Counted from the first letter of the stretch, positions 17,440 through 27,062 are shown. The stretch: 52,875 nt of DNA from Micromonospora sp. AMSO31t (GCF_008868175.1 NZ_WBKT01000022.1:1-52875), one strand, 5' to 3'. The notes: generated from the letters alone by a model not told the origin. Numbers and translations are program-made.

Positions 17440-18312
17440 CTAGCGGTGCACACGCCCCAGGAAGTCGCGCATCAGCGCCACCACCTCGTCGAGGTGGGTC
17501 TCCAGCAGCCAGTGGCCCCCGTCGAGCAGGTGCAGCTCCGCGTCGGGGAGGTCCCGGAGGTACGCCCGCGCCGCGCCGGCGGGCATGTAGCCGTCGTGCG
17601 GCCCCCAGACGATGAGCGTGGGCGGCCGGTGCCGACGCAGGTACGCCTGCTGGCGGGGGAACCAGTCGACAGTGGTGCGCTGGTCGGCGAGCAGGCGGGC
17701 GAGGTGCTGCGGGCCGGGCGGTCGGCCCACCTGCGCCCAGGACAGGACCCACAGGTCCGGGCTGACCCGGCCGGCGATCTCCTCCGGCAGGTCACCGACG
17801 AACTCGTCGCGGAATCCCCGTTCCGAGACGGTGGGTGCCACCGTCGCCAGGGCCTGCGGATACGGCTCGGCCCACATCTTCCTGAGCGGCGCGTACTTCG
17901 GTCCGTGCTGGTCGGGATAGATGTCGCCGTTCTGGATGACGAGGGCCGCGACCCGCTCCGGCGCGCCCAGGGCCAGGCGCAAACCGAACTGGGAGCCGTA
18001 GTCCTGGAGGTAGATGGCGTACCGCCGCAGGCCGAGGACCTCGGTGAACCGGCGCAGGAAGCCGGCGTACGCGTCGAAGGTGTAGGCGAACCGTCCCTCG
18101 TCCGCTCGCGTGTAGCCGAATCCGGGCAGGTCGGGGGCGAGGAGCCGCCACCGGTCGCCGAGCGCCGGCAGCAGGTGGCGGAACTGGAAGGACGACGACG
18201 GGTAGCCGTGCGGCAGGAGCACGACCGGGGCGTCGGCCGCGCCGGCCTCCCGGTAGAACGTCGCAATGCCGTCCACGTCGACGGTGCGGTGCGTGACCGG
18301 CGCGGCTGCCAT
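17440..18312 (-). CDS. Alpha/beta hydrolase with an Asp nucleophile
   Basis: A 290-residue alpha/beta hydrolase of the epoxide hydrolase/haloalkane dehalogenase branch. The oxyanion motif is LLPHGYPSSSFQFR (HGxP). The nucleophile elbow reads YLQDYGSQFG with Asp (about residue 104) instead of Ser, the acid is probably in VWGPHDGYMP, and the catalytic His is in LLDGGHWLLE. Haloalkane dehalogenases usually have Trp after the nucleophilic Asp; here it is Tyr, so an epoxide- or other ester-type substrate is more likely. No signal peptide. Possibly the first gene of a two-gene unit with the PLP decarboxylase. Confidence 0.87.
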   Translation of the reverse strand: MAAAPVTHRTVDVDGIATFYREAGAADAPVVLLPHGYPSSSFQFRHLLPALGDRWRLLAPDLPGFGYTRADEGRFAYTFDAYAGFLRRFTEVLGLRRYAIYLQDYGSQFGLRLALGAPERVAALVIQNGDIYPDQHGPKYAPLRKMWAEPYPQALATVAPTVSERGFRDEFVGDLPEEIAGRVSPDLWVLSWAQVGRPPGPQHLARLLADQRTTVDWFPRQQAYLRRHRPPTLIVWGPHDGYMPAGAARAYLRDLPDAELHLLDGGHWLLETHLDEVVALMRDFLGRVHR

Positions 18313-18384
18313 GGCGGGGCCTACCCGTCCGCCCTCCTGGCAAACGACCGGCCATGGTCGCCCGGCCGGCCCTGGTCAGGTGGC

Positions 18385-18419
18385 GGGTGGGGTGCCGGCC
18401 CACCGCCGGCACCCCACCC
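18385..18419 (-). terminator. Terminator after the GH11 xylanase
   Basis: Arms 18385-18399 and 18405-18419 pair perfectly over 15 bp with a 5-base loop, 11 bases downstream of the xylanase stop. Confidence 0.85.
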
Positions 18420-18429
18420 CCGCATCGGG

Positions 18430-19602
<1,173 letters not shown>

Positions 19603-19711
19603 TCACCGCTGCTCACGGACGATCAGCGGCGGTCGCGACCCGCGGATGACGATCCGGGCGGCGGATGCGAAGGTCACGAACCGCCGCAGCGAGTCCGGAA
19701 CTTCCGGGCGC

Positions 19712-20677
19712 TCAGCCGGCGAGGGCGGTACGCAGGAAGTCGAGGGCCGCGGCGTCGTCGTCGATCCCGCCCGCCTCGTGGCCGTTGTACCGCCACACGG
19801 CCAGCTCGGCCGGTCCCCGGTAGGCGTTGACCGCGGCGAAGACCGTGGACGGGGGCACGATCTCGTCCATCAGCGCCACGGAGAACCGCGCCGGCACGGT
19901 GGCCCGGCGGGCGAAGGCGACCCCGTCGACGTAGCCGAGGGTGCGCAGCACCTGCTTCTCCCGGTCCCGGTGCACGGCCAGGTAGTCCCGGATCTCCCGG
20001 TAGGGCGCGGCGTCGGTGATCGTCACGGCGCGCGGCATGTCGCAGAGGAACGGCACGTACGCGACCGCCGCGCGCAGGTCCGGCACCAGGGCGGCGGCCG
20101 CGAGCGCGGCCCCGCCGCCCTGGCTGTGACCGAGCACGGCGACCCGGGCGGCGTCGACGGCCGGCAGGCGGCGCGCCGCGTCGACGGCCCGCACGGCGTC
20201 GGTGAGGAAGCGGCGGTAGTAGTACCGGCGGGGGTCCTCGACGCCGCGGGTGGTCATCCCGGGGGCCTGCGGGCCGGCCCCGGCGATGTCCGGGGTGTCG
20301 CCCCGGCTCCAGCCGGAACCCTGTCCCCGCGTGTCCATCTGGAGGTGCGCGAAGCCGGCGGCGGCCCAGAGCAGGTTCTCCAACGGGTGGCCGCGTCCGC
20401 CTCCGTAGCCGACGTACTGCACGATCGTCGGCAGCGGCCCGGGCGCGTCCCGGGGCACCCGCAGCCACGCCTTCACCTGCTGCCCGGCGAAGCCCGGGAA
20501 GGTGACGTCGAAGACGTCCAGCGCGGCCAGCGGGGTGGCCACCGCGGTCACCTCGACCGGGTCGCCGCAGGACCGGGCGTCGGCGAGGGTGTCGGCCCAG
20601 AACGCGTCGAAATCCGGCGGCTCGCGCAGGTCGCTGCGGTGGGCGCGCAGCTCCGCCTCGGGCAGGTCGGTGTACAC
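19712..20677 (-). CDS. CE7 acetyl xylan esterase
   Basis: A 321-residue acetyl xylan esterase/cephalosporin-C deacetylase (carbohydrate esterase family 7), which removes acetyl groups from xylan or xylo-oligosaccharides. Family motifs are all present: the RGQG motif in HLQMDTRGQGSGW, nucleophile Ser185 in VLGHSQGGGAA, the acid in ALMDEIVPPSTVF, and the catalytic His in YNGHEAGG. No signal peptide, as is usual for CE7, so it probably works inside the cell on imported acetylated oligosaccharides. It is a single-gene unit between the two xylanolytic transcription units, with its own promoter inside the tail of a decayed CE7 relic. Confidence 0.93.
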   Translation of the reverse strand: MYTDLPEAELRAHRSDLREPPDFDAFWADTLADARSCGDPVEVTAVATPLAALDVFDVTFPGFAGQQVKAWLRVPRDAPGPLPTIVQYVGYGGGRGHPLENLLWAAAGFAHLQMDTRGQGSGWSRGDTPDIAGAGPQAPGMTTRGVEDPRRYYYRRFLTDAVRAVDAARRLPAVDAARVAVLGHSQGGGAALAAAALVPDLRAAVAYVPFLCDMPRAVTITDAAPYREIRDYLAVHRDREKQVLRTLGYVDGVAFARRATVPARFSVALMDEIVPPSTVFAAVNAYRGPAELAVWRYNGHEAGGIDDDAAALDFLRTALAG

Positions 20678-20734
20678 GGCCGCCTCTCAGCTCGTCGGGG
20701 TGCGCGGGTCAGCCGGCCGGAGCGGGCCGAGAGT

Positions 20735-20791
20735 TTCCGGAACAGTGCCGCGATCTCCCGGCACGCTAGGACCGCCCGGCCCTGTCGTCAA
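20735..20791 (-). promoter_or_regulatory. Acetyl xylan esterase promoter with TTCCGGAA site
   Basis: On the minus strand, -35 TTGACG (20786-20791) and -10 TAGCGT (20763-20768) are exactly 17 bp apart. The palindrome TTCCGGAA (20735-20742, context TGTTCCGGAAAC) lies about 13-20 bases downstream of the expected transcription start, a road-block position for a repressor. It matches the core of the site at the GH11 promoter. Confidence 0.55.
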
Positions 20792-21105
20792 CCGGCCGTC
20801 CGGCACCGGCCGGCGCGCCGAGCACCCGGGCCAGCCAGCGCAGCTGTCGCCGCACCTGCACGGCCTCACCGCCCTCGTGCTGGTTGAACGGGTAGCCGTG
20901 GATCTCCCGGTCCACGGGCGCCGGCCGGCCGGTGGCGGCGCCGTACTGGTGGTAGGCGGCGAACCCGGTGCTCGGTGGACAGACCCGGTCCCGCAGGCCG
21001 ATCCCGAAGTGCGCGGGCGCGGCCGCCCGGCGGGCGAAGGCGACCCGTCGACGTAGGACGGGGTGCGGCGGACCCGCTGGCAGCGACCCGATGGTCGCCA
21101 TGATC
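20766..21105 (-). pseudogene. C-terminal relic of a second CE7 esterase
   Basis: The frame ending at 20766 reads RVAFARRAAAPAHFGIGLRD, then VCPPSTGFAAYHQYGA and GYPFNQHEGGEAVQVRRQLR. These are the catalytic-acid and catalytic-His region of a CE7 acetyl xylan esterase, parallel to VAFARRATVPARF...PPSTVFAAVNAYRG in the intact neighbour. Just upstream the homology (CQRVRRTPSYVDG) is in another frame: one G is missing near 21050 compared with the intact gene. Upstream of about 21105 nothing of the enzyme is left, so the nucleophile part is gone. It looks like a decayed duplicate or displaced homologue. The left end carries the promoter of the intact esterase. Confidence 0.7.
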
Positions 21106-21122
21106 CGGAACGAGTTCACCGC

Positions 21123-21347
21123 GTGAGCCTCCCGGTCACCGCCCAGCCGGACGACGTGCACGCCGCCTGGTTGCCGCCGGAGGCGTTCCGCGCCCGCGCT
21201 GCACGGCTCGACCCGGCGGTGTACGACCGGGTGCGCGAACGCCTCGACGAACAGCTGCGCTCCGCGGAGGAGTGGCGGGAACAGGTCAACGCCTACTTCT
21301 TCCGCAAGTCCGGGGTCCCGGACGCCCGAGGACGTCCCCTGCACTGA
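21123..21347 (+). pseudogene. C-terminal relic, probably GH67 alpha-glucuronidase
   Basis: A plus-strand frame ending at TGA 21345-21347 reads PDDVHAAWLPPEAFRARAAR, LDPAVYDRVRERLDEQLRSA, EEWREQVNAYFFRKSGVPDA and RGRPLH. The end pattern EWR..VN.YFFRKSG.PD..GR is what I recall from the C-terminus of actinomycete alpha-glucuronidases, which remove glucuronic acid side chains from xylan; the xylan context supports this. The other 600 or so residues are absent, and the sequence upstream belongs to the CE7 relic on the opposite strand. The family assignment is from memory and moderate. Confidence 0.5.
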
Positions 21348-21354
21348 GGGTGTG

Positions 21355-21394
21355 CCGGTCCGCCGGGCGTCCGCGTGGACGCCCGGCGGACCGG
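21355..21394. terminator. 18-bp perfect terminator hairpin
   Basis: Arms 21355-21372 and 21377-21394 pair perfectly over 18 bp with a 4-base loop. It begins 2 bases past the beta-xylosidase stop codon (minus strand) and also lies just after the alpha-glucuronidase relic (plus strand). Confidence 0.9.
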
Positions 21395-21396
21395 TC

Positions 21397-23721
21397 TCAC
21401 CTGATCTCGGTGGTCGTCCAGCGCGGAGAGTCGGTGGTGACCGCCACGGTGTCACCGACCAGGGTGGTCAGGGCCTGCGTGTCCCGCCGCGCGCTCGTGC
21501 CGATCCAGAGTTCGACCTCGCCGGGCTCCACGACCCGGGTGAGCGTGCGGTCGGAGAAAGCCAGGCGGGTGGTGGGGACCGTCAGCTCGACGGTGACCGA
21601 CTGGCCCGGGCCCAGGTGGACGCGCCGGTAGCCGAGCAGCTGCGCCACCGGCCGGGTCACCGAGGCCACCAGGTCGCGGCCGTAGAGCTGGACCACGTCG
21701 TCGCCGGCCACCGCGCCGGTGTTGGTCACGCGCACGGTCACGTGCAGCGCGCCGTCGGTCGGCGCCGTCGCCGGGGCACTGAGCCCGTCGTACGCGAACG
21801 TCGTGTAGGACAGTCCGTGACCGAACGCCGCCGCGGGGGTCGCCGGCAGGTTTGTCACCTCGCTGCCCTCGCCGAGCGTGGGGTGCAGGTAGGAGTACGG
21901 CTGCGCCCCCGCCGAACGGGGCAGGCTCACCGGCAGCCGGCCCGACGGGTTGACCCGCCCGGAGAGCACGCCCGCGATCGCTCCGGCCCCCTCCTCACCG
22001 GGGAAGAACGCCTGCACCACCGCCGCGCAGCGCGACAGTGCCCAGCCGACCGCGTACGGGCGCCCGGTGAGCAGCACGAGGACGACCGGCGTGCCGGTGG
22101 TCAGCACGGCCTCCACGAGCTCGCGCTGGACTCCGGGCAGCTCCAGGTCCTCCCGGTCGCAGCCCTCGCCGACCGTGCCGCGCCCGAAGAGGCCGGCGTG
22201 ATCCCCGACGACCAGGACGGCGACCTCCGCGGCGGATGCCGTGGCCACGGCCTCCGCGAAACCGGAGCGGTCGTCGGTGTCCACGTCGCAGCCACTCGCC
22301 CAGGTGACGAGGTCGGCGCCGAACTCGACGCGCATCGCGTCGAGGGCGGTCGAGACCTCGATGCCGGTCTCCACGCCGGGATGCTGGACGAGGACGTGGT
22401 TGAGGAAGGAGTAGCACCCGAAGAGCGCGGCCTGCCGGTCCGCGTTCGGACCGATGACCGCCACGCGCCGGCCGGCGGGCAGCGGTAGGACACCCTGGTT
22501 GGCGACCAGGACGACCGACTCCTCGGCGAGGCGGCGGGCGATCGACCGGTGCTCCGGTGAGTCGAGGTCGACCGCCCGGGGCGCCTCGTCGGTGAACGTG
22601 GCGTCGAGCAGCCCGAGTTCCTGCTTCTCGCGCAGGACCCGCAGGACCGCCCGGTCGATGAGCGCCTCGTCGAGCTCGCCGGCCCGCACCCGCTCCCCCA
22701 GGGACAGATAGGCGTCGCCCGTCGGGAGTTCGACGTCGACACCGGCGGCCAGCGCCTGCGCGGCCGCCTCCGCGTGGTCGGCCGCGACGTGGTGCAGCAG
22801 GTTCAGGAAGGCCACGCCGTAGTAGTCGGACACGACCGTGCCGTCGAAGCCCCAGGCGTCCCGCAGCACGCCGGTGAGCATCGTCGGATCGGCCGCGACG
22901 GGAACGCCGTCGATCTCGGTGTAGGAGTGCATGATGCTGCGGGCGTTCCCGTCGAGAACCGCCATCTCGAACGGGAGGAACAGCACGTCGGCGAGCTCCC
23001 GGGGGCCGGCGTGCACCGGGGCGAAGTTGCGTCCGGCGCGCGACGCGGAATAGCCGGCGAAGTGCTTCAGCGTGGCGTGCACGCCCTGCGACTGGAGGCC
23101 CCGCACGTACGACGTGCCGATGGTGCCGACCAGGTAGGGGTCCTCGGCGATGCACTCGTCGACCCGGCCCCAGCGCGGGTCCCGGATGACGTCGAGCACC
23201 GGGGCGAGTCCCTGGTGGATGCCCAGCGCCCGCATCGAGGCCCCGATCGCCACGGCCATCTCGGTGACGAGCTCGGGATCGAAGGCCGCGCCCCAGCTCA
23301 GCGGGGTGGGAAAGGTCGCCGCCTTCCAGGCCGAGAGCCCGGTCAGGCACTCCTCGTGGACGATCGCCGGGATCCCCAGTCTGGTGCCCGTCACCAATTC
23401 CCGCTGGAACTTCCACAGCCAGGCCGCGCGGTCCGCGGCGTCGACCGGGCGGGTGCCGTAGGCCCGGGTGAGATGGCCCAGTCCGTGCCGGGCGAAGTCC
23501 TCGAGCTTGACGGCGTCGCCGAACTCGCCCTGCAGGGGTGCGACCGCCTCCCCGTCCTCCTTCTCCCAGAAGCCGACGAGCTGGGCGATCTTCTCCTCGA
23601 TCGTCATCCGGCCGAGCAGCTCACGGATGCGCGCCTCGCCGGCGTGCCCGTCGGGCCGGTCGTGGTCGGGAGCAGCCTGGGCCGGTACCGGCCCGTCCAC
23701 CACCGCGTGGACCTCAGTCAT
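21397..23721 (-). CDS. bxlA: GH3 beta-xylosidase/beta-glucosidase
   Basis: A 774-residue GH3 exo-glycosidase without a signal peptide. The N-terminal TIM barrel shows LGIPAIVHEECLTG, the KHF motif in HATLKHFAGYSAS (about 219-221) and the nucleophile Asp299 in GTVVSDYYGVAF. The alpha/beta sandwich follows (VVLVANQGVLPLP; VLVVGDHAG), then an Fn3-like domain with HGLSYTTFAYDG. In bxlEFGA clusters (described in Streptomyces thermoviolaceus) the GH3 enzyme hydrolyses imported xylobiose to xylose in the cytoplasm. Here it is the last gene of such an operon, 39 bases after the second permease. The symbol rests on gene order; an aryl-beta-glucosidase activity is possible. Confidence 0.92.
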   Translation of the reverse strand: MTEVHAVVDGPVPAQAAPDHDRPDGHAGEARIRELLGRMTIEEKIAQLVGFWEKEDGEAVAPLQGEFGDAVKLEDFARHGLGHLTRAYGTRPVDAADRAAWLWKFQRELVTGTRLGIPAIVHEECLTGLSAWKAATFPTPLSWGAAFDPELVTEMAVAIGASMRALGIHQGLAPVLDVIRDPRWGRVDECIAEDPYLVGTIGTSYVRGLQSQGVHATLKHFAGYSASRAGRNFAPVHAGPRELADVLFLPFEMAVLDGNARSIMHSYTEIDGVPVAADPTMLTGVLRDAWGFDGTVVSDYYGVAFLNLLHHVAADHAEAAAQALAAGVDVELPTGDAYLSLGERVRAGELDEALIDRAVLRVLREKQELGLLDATFTDEAPRAVDLDSPEHRSIARRLAEESVVLVANQGVLPLPAGRRVAVIGPNADRQAALFGCYSFLNHVLVQHPGVETGIEVSTALDAMRVEFGADLVTWASGCDVDTDDRSGFAEAVATASAAEVAVLVVGDHAGLFGRGTVGEGCDREDLELPGVQRELVEAVLTTGTPVVLVLLTGRPYAVGWALSRCAAVVQAFFPGEEGAGAIAGVLSGRVNPSGRLPVSLPRSAGAQPYSYLHPTLGEGSEVTNLPATPAAAFGHGLSYTTFAYDGLSAPATAPTDGALHVTVRVTNTGAVAGDDVVQLYGRDLVASVTRPVAQLLGYRRVHLGPGQSVTVELTVPTTRLAFSDRTLTRVVEPGEVELWIGTSARRDTQALTTLVGDTVAVTTDSPRWTTTEIR

Positions 23722-23760
23722 GCTGTGCCTTTCCTCTGGTTGTGCTTGTACCGCTGCCGC

Positions 23761-24621
23761 TCAGCCCTTGACCGCGCCCTGCAGGCCACCGACGATCTGC
23801 TTCTCGGCGAGCGTGAAGAAGAACAGCGCCGGCAGCATCGCCAGCGACGTGAAGGCGAGGACGCCGGCCGTGTCGGTGGAGAACTGGCTCGAGAAGTTCT
23901 GCACTCCCAGCGGGAGGGTGTGCAGGCTGACGTCGCCGAGGACGAGCAGCGGCAGCAGGAACGCGTTCCAACTGGCCACGAACGCGAGGACGCCGACGGT
24001 GACGATCGCGGGCCGCGACAGCGGCAGCGCGATGCGCCAGAGGAAGCCGAGCCGGCCCGCGCCGTCGATCGCGGCGGCGTCCTCCAACTCCCGGGGGATG
24101 GCGGACAGGAAGGGCCGCAGGATCACGATCGTCAGCGGCAACTGGAAGGCGACCTGCGGGAGGATCACCGCGTAGTAGGAGTTGACCAGGCCCAGGTCCC
24201 GCAGCATCAGGTAGAGCGGCAGGATCGCCGCCCCGGCCGGGAAGAGCAGCCCGAGCGTGAAGAAGGTGTAGAGCCCCTCACGCCCCCGGAAGGTGTAGCG
24301 GGCCAGCACGAAGGCGGCGGCCATGCCGAGCACCACGACGCCGAGCGTGGTGCCGAGGGCGATCACCCCGCTGTTGAACGCCTGCTGCCAGAACTTGCTC
24401 TGCGTCAGCACCCGGGTGTAGTTGTCGAAGACCCACGGGTCGGGCAGGCCGCCCGGGTCGGCGACGATCTGCGGGGTGGTGCGGAAACCGCCGACGATCA
24501 CGTAGAGGATCGGCGCGATCGACACGGCCGCGACCGCGAGCGCGAGCGCGTACGTGAGCGGGGTGCCCCACGACACCGGCCGGCGCCCGGCGGACGGGGA
24601 ATGGACGGGGTTCGTGGCCAC
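23761..24621 (-). CDS. bxlG: Sugar ABC permease, MalG type (xylo-oligosaccharide)
   Basis: A 286-residue inner-membrane permease with six helices. It shows the EAA loop signature of CUT1 importers (RELEDAAAIDGAGRLGFLWR; family EAAxxDGA...) before the last two helices (VGVLAFVASWNAFLLPLLVL). The GTG at 24621 lies 2 bases after the stop of the first permease gene and follows GGGCGAACTGACC, so the two are translated in tandem. The pair would import xylobiose-like sugars delivered by the adjacent lipoprotein. The operon carries no ATPase gene. Confidence 0.9.
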   Translation of the reverse strand: MATNPVHSPSAGRRPVSWGTPLTYALALAVAAVSIAPILYVIVGGFRTTPQIVADPGGLPDPWVFDNYTRVLTQSKFWQQAFNSGVIALGTTLGVVVLGMAAAFVLARYTFRGREGLYTFFTLGLLFPAGAAILPLYLMLRDLGLVNSYYAVILPQVAFQLPLTIVILRPFLSAIPRELEDAAAIDGAGRLGFLWRIALPLSRPAIVTVGVLAFVASWNAFLLPLLVLGDVSLHTLPLGVQNFSSQFSTDTAGVLAFTSLAMLPALFFFTLAEKQIVGGLQGAVKG

Positions 24622-24623
24622 GG

Positions 24624-25622
24624 TCAGTTCGCCCTTCTGGTGATGGCGCCCTCGATGTCCCGACGGAGGAGGAAGCGCTGGAACAGCAGCGCCGCGACGA
24701 ACGAGATGACGAAGAGGATCACGGCCACCGCGTTGCCGTAGCCCCACAGCCGGGCGAAGAACCCGTTGTCCACCATGTACGTCGCCATGGTCCCGGAGGC
24801 CCCGAGTGACCGGATCGCGGGCACCGAGGTCACCCAGATCACGTCGAAGACCTGCAGCGAACCGATCATCGACAGGAACATCCAGATCCGGATCGTCGGC
24901 CCCAGCAGCGGGAGGGTGACGTGGCGCTGGGTCTGCCACCAGCTCGCGCCGTCGATCGCGGCGGCCTCGGTCAGCTCGTGCGGCACGTTCGACAGGCCGG
25001 CGAGCAGGAGGATGATCGCGAAGCCGACGTACTTCCAGGTGAGGACGAAGAGCAGCGTCCAGATGACGACGTCGAGGTCGGCGAGCCATGCCTGCACCAG
25101 GCTGTCCAGTCCCAGGGACCGCAGCAGCGCGTCGACCGTGCCGTCCTCGGCCAGGATCAGCTTCCACATGATCCCGACGGTGACCTCGGCGAGCACGTAG
25201 GGCACGAACACCAGCAGGCGGAACACGGCGCGCCCGCGGAAGCGACGGTTGAGCAGCAGCGCGATGCCCAGGGCGACCGGGCCCTGGATCAGCAGCGAAC
25301 CGAACACGATGACGGCGTTGTTGCGCAGCGCGTCGAGGAAGATCGGGTCCTGGAAGGCGAGGGCGTAGTTCCTGAAGCCGACGTACTCGGTGGGTGGCCC
25401 GACGCCACGCCACCGGAACAGGCTGTAGTAGACCGCGAAGCCCATCGGCACCAGCACGAACATCACGTAGACCACGAGCGCCGGCGTCGTGAGCCCGATG
25501 ATCTCGTACCACTTGCGGCGAGTCTCGGCCCGGCGGGACGACGGGCGCCCGGCGGGCCGGCGACCCGCCGGCGGCGCGGAGACGCCGCCGGCGGGGAACC
25601 GGGTTTGGTCGGTGGAGGTCAC
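24624..25622 (-). CDS. bxlF: Sugar ABC permease, MalF type (xylo-oligosaccharide)
   Basis: A 332-residue CUT1 permease. The first helix is LTTPALVVYVMFVLVPMGFA, and the EAA motif is in HELTEAAAIDGASWWQT. The GTG at 25622 overlaps the stop of the binding-protein gene (GTGA, 25619-25622). The N-terminal 35 residues are a Pro/Arg-rich cytoplasmic extension, as often seen in MalF-like subunits. It pairs with the MalG-type permease that follows. Confidence 0.9.
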   Translation of the reverse strand: MTSTDQTRFPAGGVSAPPAGRRPAGRPSSRRAETRRKWYEIIGLTTPALVVYVMFVLVPMGFAVYYSLFRWRGVGPPTEYVGFRNYALAFQDPIFLDALRNNAVIVFGSLLIQGPVALGIALLLNRRFRGRAVFRLLVFVPYVLAEVTVGIMWKLILAEDGTVDALLRSLGLDSLVQAWLADLDVVIWTLLFVLTWKYVGFAIILLLAGLSNVPHELTEAAAIDGASWWQTQRHVTLPLLGPTIRIWMFLSMIGSLQVFDVIWVTSVPAIRSLGASGTMATYMVDNGFFARLWGYGNAVAVILFVISFVAALLFQRFLLRRDIEGAITRRAN

Positions 25623-26929
25623 TTGCTCGCGGCTGCCTTCATCCCTGCGACGACCTGCTCCGGCGTGCCCTTGCCCGAGAAGATGCCGACGATCCCGTCG
25701 TTCATCGCGGTGCCCACGGTGCTGCCGTAGGCCGTGTCCAACCAGAGCTGGACGTAGCTCGCCTCCGACGTGGCCTGCAGGATGGACTTCAGCGCGGGGT
25801 CCGTGATGCCGGCCTCCGCTCCCTTGGCGACCGGGAGCCCGGTCCCGGTCTCGGCGTAGCCCTTCTGCACCTCGGGGCTGGCGATGTACTTGAGGAACTC
25901 GACGCACTCGGCCGGGGCCTTCTTGGCGCAGGCGAACCCGTCGCCGCCGCCGAGCGCCGCCTTGGGGTCACCGGCGGAACCGGAGATCGCCGGCACGGGG
26001 AACCAGCCGAGGAACTTCGCGAGCTTGGCCTTGTCCGTGGCGACGTTGTCCAGCGTGCCCCGGTTCCAGTCGCCCATCAGCTCCATCGCGGCCTTGCCGT
26101 TGGCGAGCAGACCGTTGGCGCTGGTCGGGTCGTTCTGGCCCGGCGTGGCGATGAAGTTGTTCTGGAACGGCTTGGTGTCGATGAAGGCCTTCAGGTCCTG
26201 GCCGGCCTTCACGAAGCACGGGTCGTCGAAGACCTTCTCCTTGGACGCCTTCTTCAGCGTGTCGACCGAGCAGGCGCGCAGCGCGAAGTTGTACCACCAG
26301 TGCGCGGCGGGCCACTTGTCACCGGCGCCCACGGCGATCGGGGTGACGTTGATGGCCTTGAGCTTCGCGACCGCGGCGTTGAGCTCTTCGAACGTGGTCG
26401 GCGGAGCACTGATGCCCGCCTGCGCGAACATGTCCTTGTTGTACCAGATGCCCTCGATGCCCATCCGGAACGGCAGGCCGTACTGCTTGCCGTCCACCTG
26501 CCAGATCTCGGCCGCACTGCCGATGTTGGCGACCTCGGTCTTGACCTGGTCGGTGATGTCCTTGAGGTATTCGGCCTCGACCTGCTCGACCATCTCGCCG
26601 CCACCCCACGACATGAAGATGTCCGGCGGGTCGTTGCTCAGCAGCGCGGCGGGGATGCGGGTGCGTTGCAGCTGGTTGGTCTCGATCGCCTCGATCTCGA
26701 TCTTGACGGTCGGGTGGAGCGCGGAGAAGTCCTTGGCGACCTTCTCCCAGTAAACCTTGCCGGGCCCGTCCTGGGGGGCGTTGTGCCACCAGGTCAGGGT
26801 CACGGGGTTCTTGTACAGCTCGGTCTCGCTGGACGCCTCGTCGTCGCCGCCGCTGTTGCAACCAGCGGCGACGAGAGCGCTTGTCATAAGCAGTGCCAGA
26901 GCGGCACCCGCACGGCGCTTCGTCGCCAT
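25619..26929 (-). CDS. bxlE: Sugar-binding lipoprotein of ABC importer
   Basis: A 436-residue extracellular solute-binding protein of the CUT1 (family 1) type. The signal peptide KRRAGAALALLMTSALVAAG ends in the lipobox VAAGC, so the protein is a membrane-anchored lipoprotein. Family landmarks include VTLTWWHNAPQDGPG near the start, GIEGIWYNKDMFAQAGI, and the alternating AAMELMGDWNRG segment. SD GGAGGA lies seven bases before the ATG. In xylan loci this component (BxlE) binds xylobiose and xylotriose; the exact ligand here is inferred from the GH3 xylosidase and xylanase neighbours. It heads the four-gene operon, driven by a promoter with consensus TTGACA. Confidence 0.9.
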   Translation of the reverse strand: MATKRRAGAALALLMTSALVAAGCNSGGDDEASSETELYKNPVTLTWWHNAPQDGPGKVYWEKVAKDFSALHPTVKIEIEAIETNQLQRTRIPAALLSNDPPDIFMSWGGGEMVEQVEAEYLKDITDQVKTEVANIGSAAEIWQVDGKQYGLPFRMGIEGIWYNKDMFAQAGISAPPTTFEELNAAVAKLKAINVTPIAVGAGDKWPAAHWWYNFALRACSVDTLKKASKEKVFDDPCFVKAGQDLKAFIDTKPFQNNFIATPGQNDPTSANGLLANGKAAMELMGDWNRGTLDNVATDKAKLAKFLGWFPVPAISGSAGDPKAALGGGDGFACAKKAPAECVEFLKYIASPEVQKGYAETGTGLPVAKGAEAGITDPALKSILQATSEASYVQLWLDTAYGSTVGTAMNDGIVGIFSGKGTPEQVVAGMKAAASK

Positions 26930-26975
26930 CGATGTCTCCTCCGTCAGGCAGTCGCGGTACTCGGCCTGCGGGGGA

Positions 26976-27018
26976 GTTTTACAGCCGTGAAACAGAGTGT
27001 CAATCGGTATCGATAACG
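26976..27018 (-). promoter_or_regulatory. bxlE promoter and LacI-type operator
   Basis: On the minus strand, -35 TTGACA (26998-27003) and -10-like TAAAAC (26976-26981) are 16 bp apart. Directly upstream lies the palindrome CGGTATCGATAACG (27005-27018), with core TATCGATA and outer match 7 of 9 positions per half. This is a classic LacI/GalR-family operator form with a central CG. It sits between the bxl operon and the divergent LacI gene, so it can control both. Confidence 0.7.
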
Positions 27019-27032
27019 TTTTCGAGTCACTC

Positions 27033-27062
27033 GTGACGGGGTCTGCGCAGCGGCTCTATCAT
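27033..27062 (+). promoter_or_regulatory. Promoter of the divergent LacI regulator
   Basis: -35-like GTGACG (27033-27038) and a good -10 TATCAT (27057-27062) are 18 bp apart. The start of transcription is expected near 27069, about 50 bases from the bxl operator. Confidence 0.5.
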
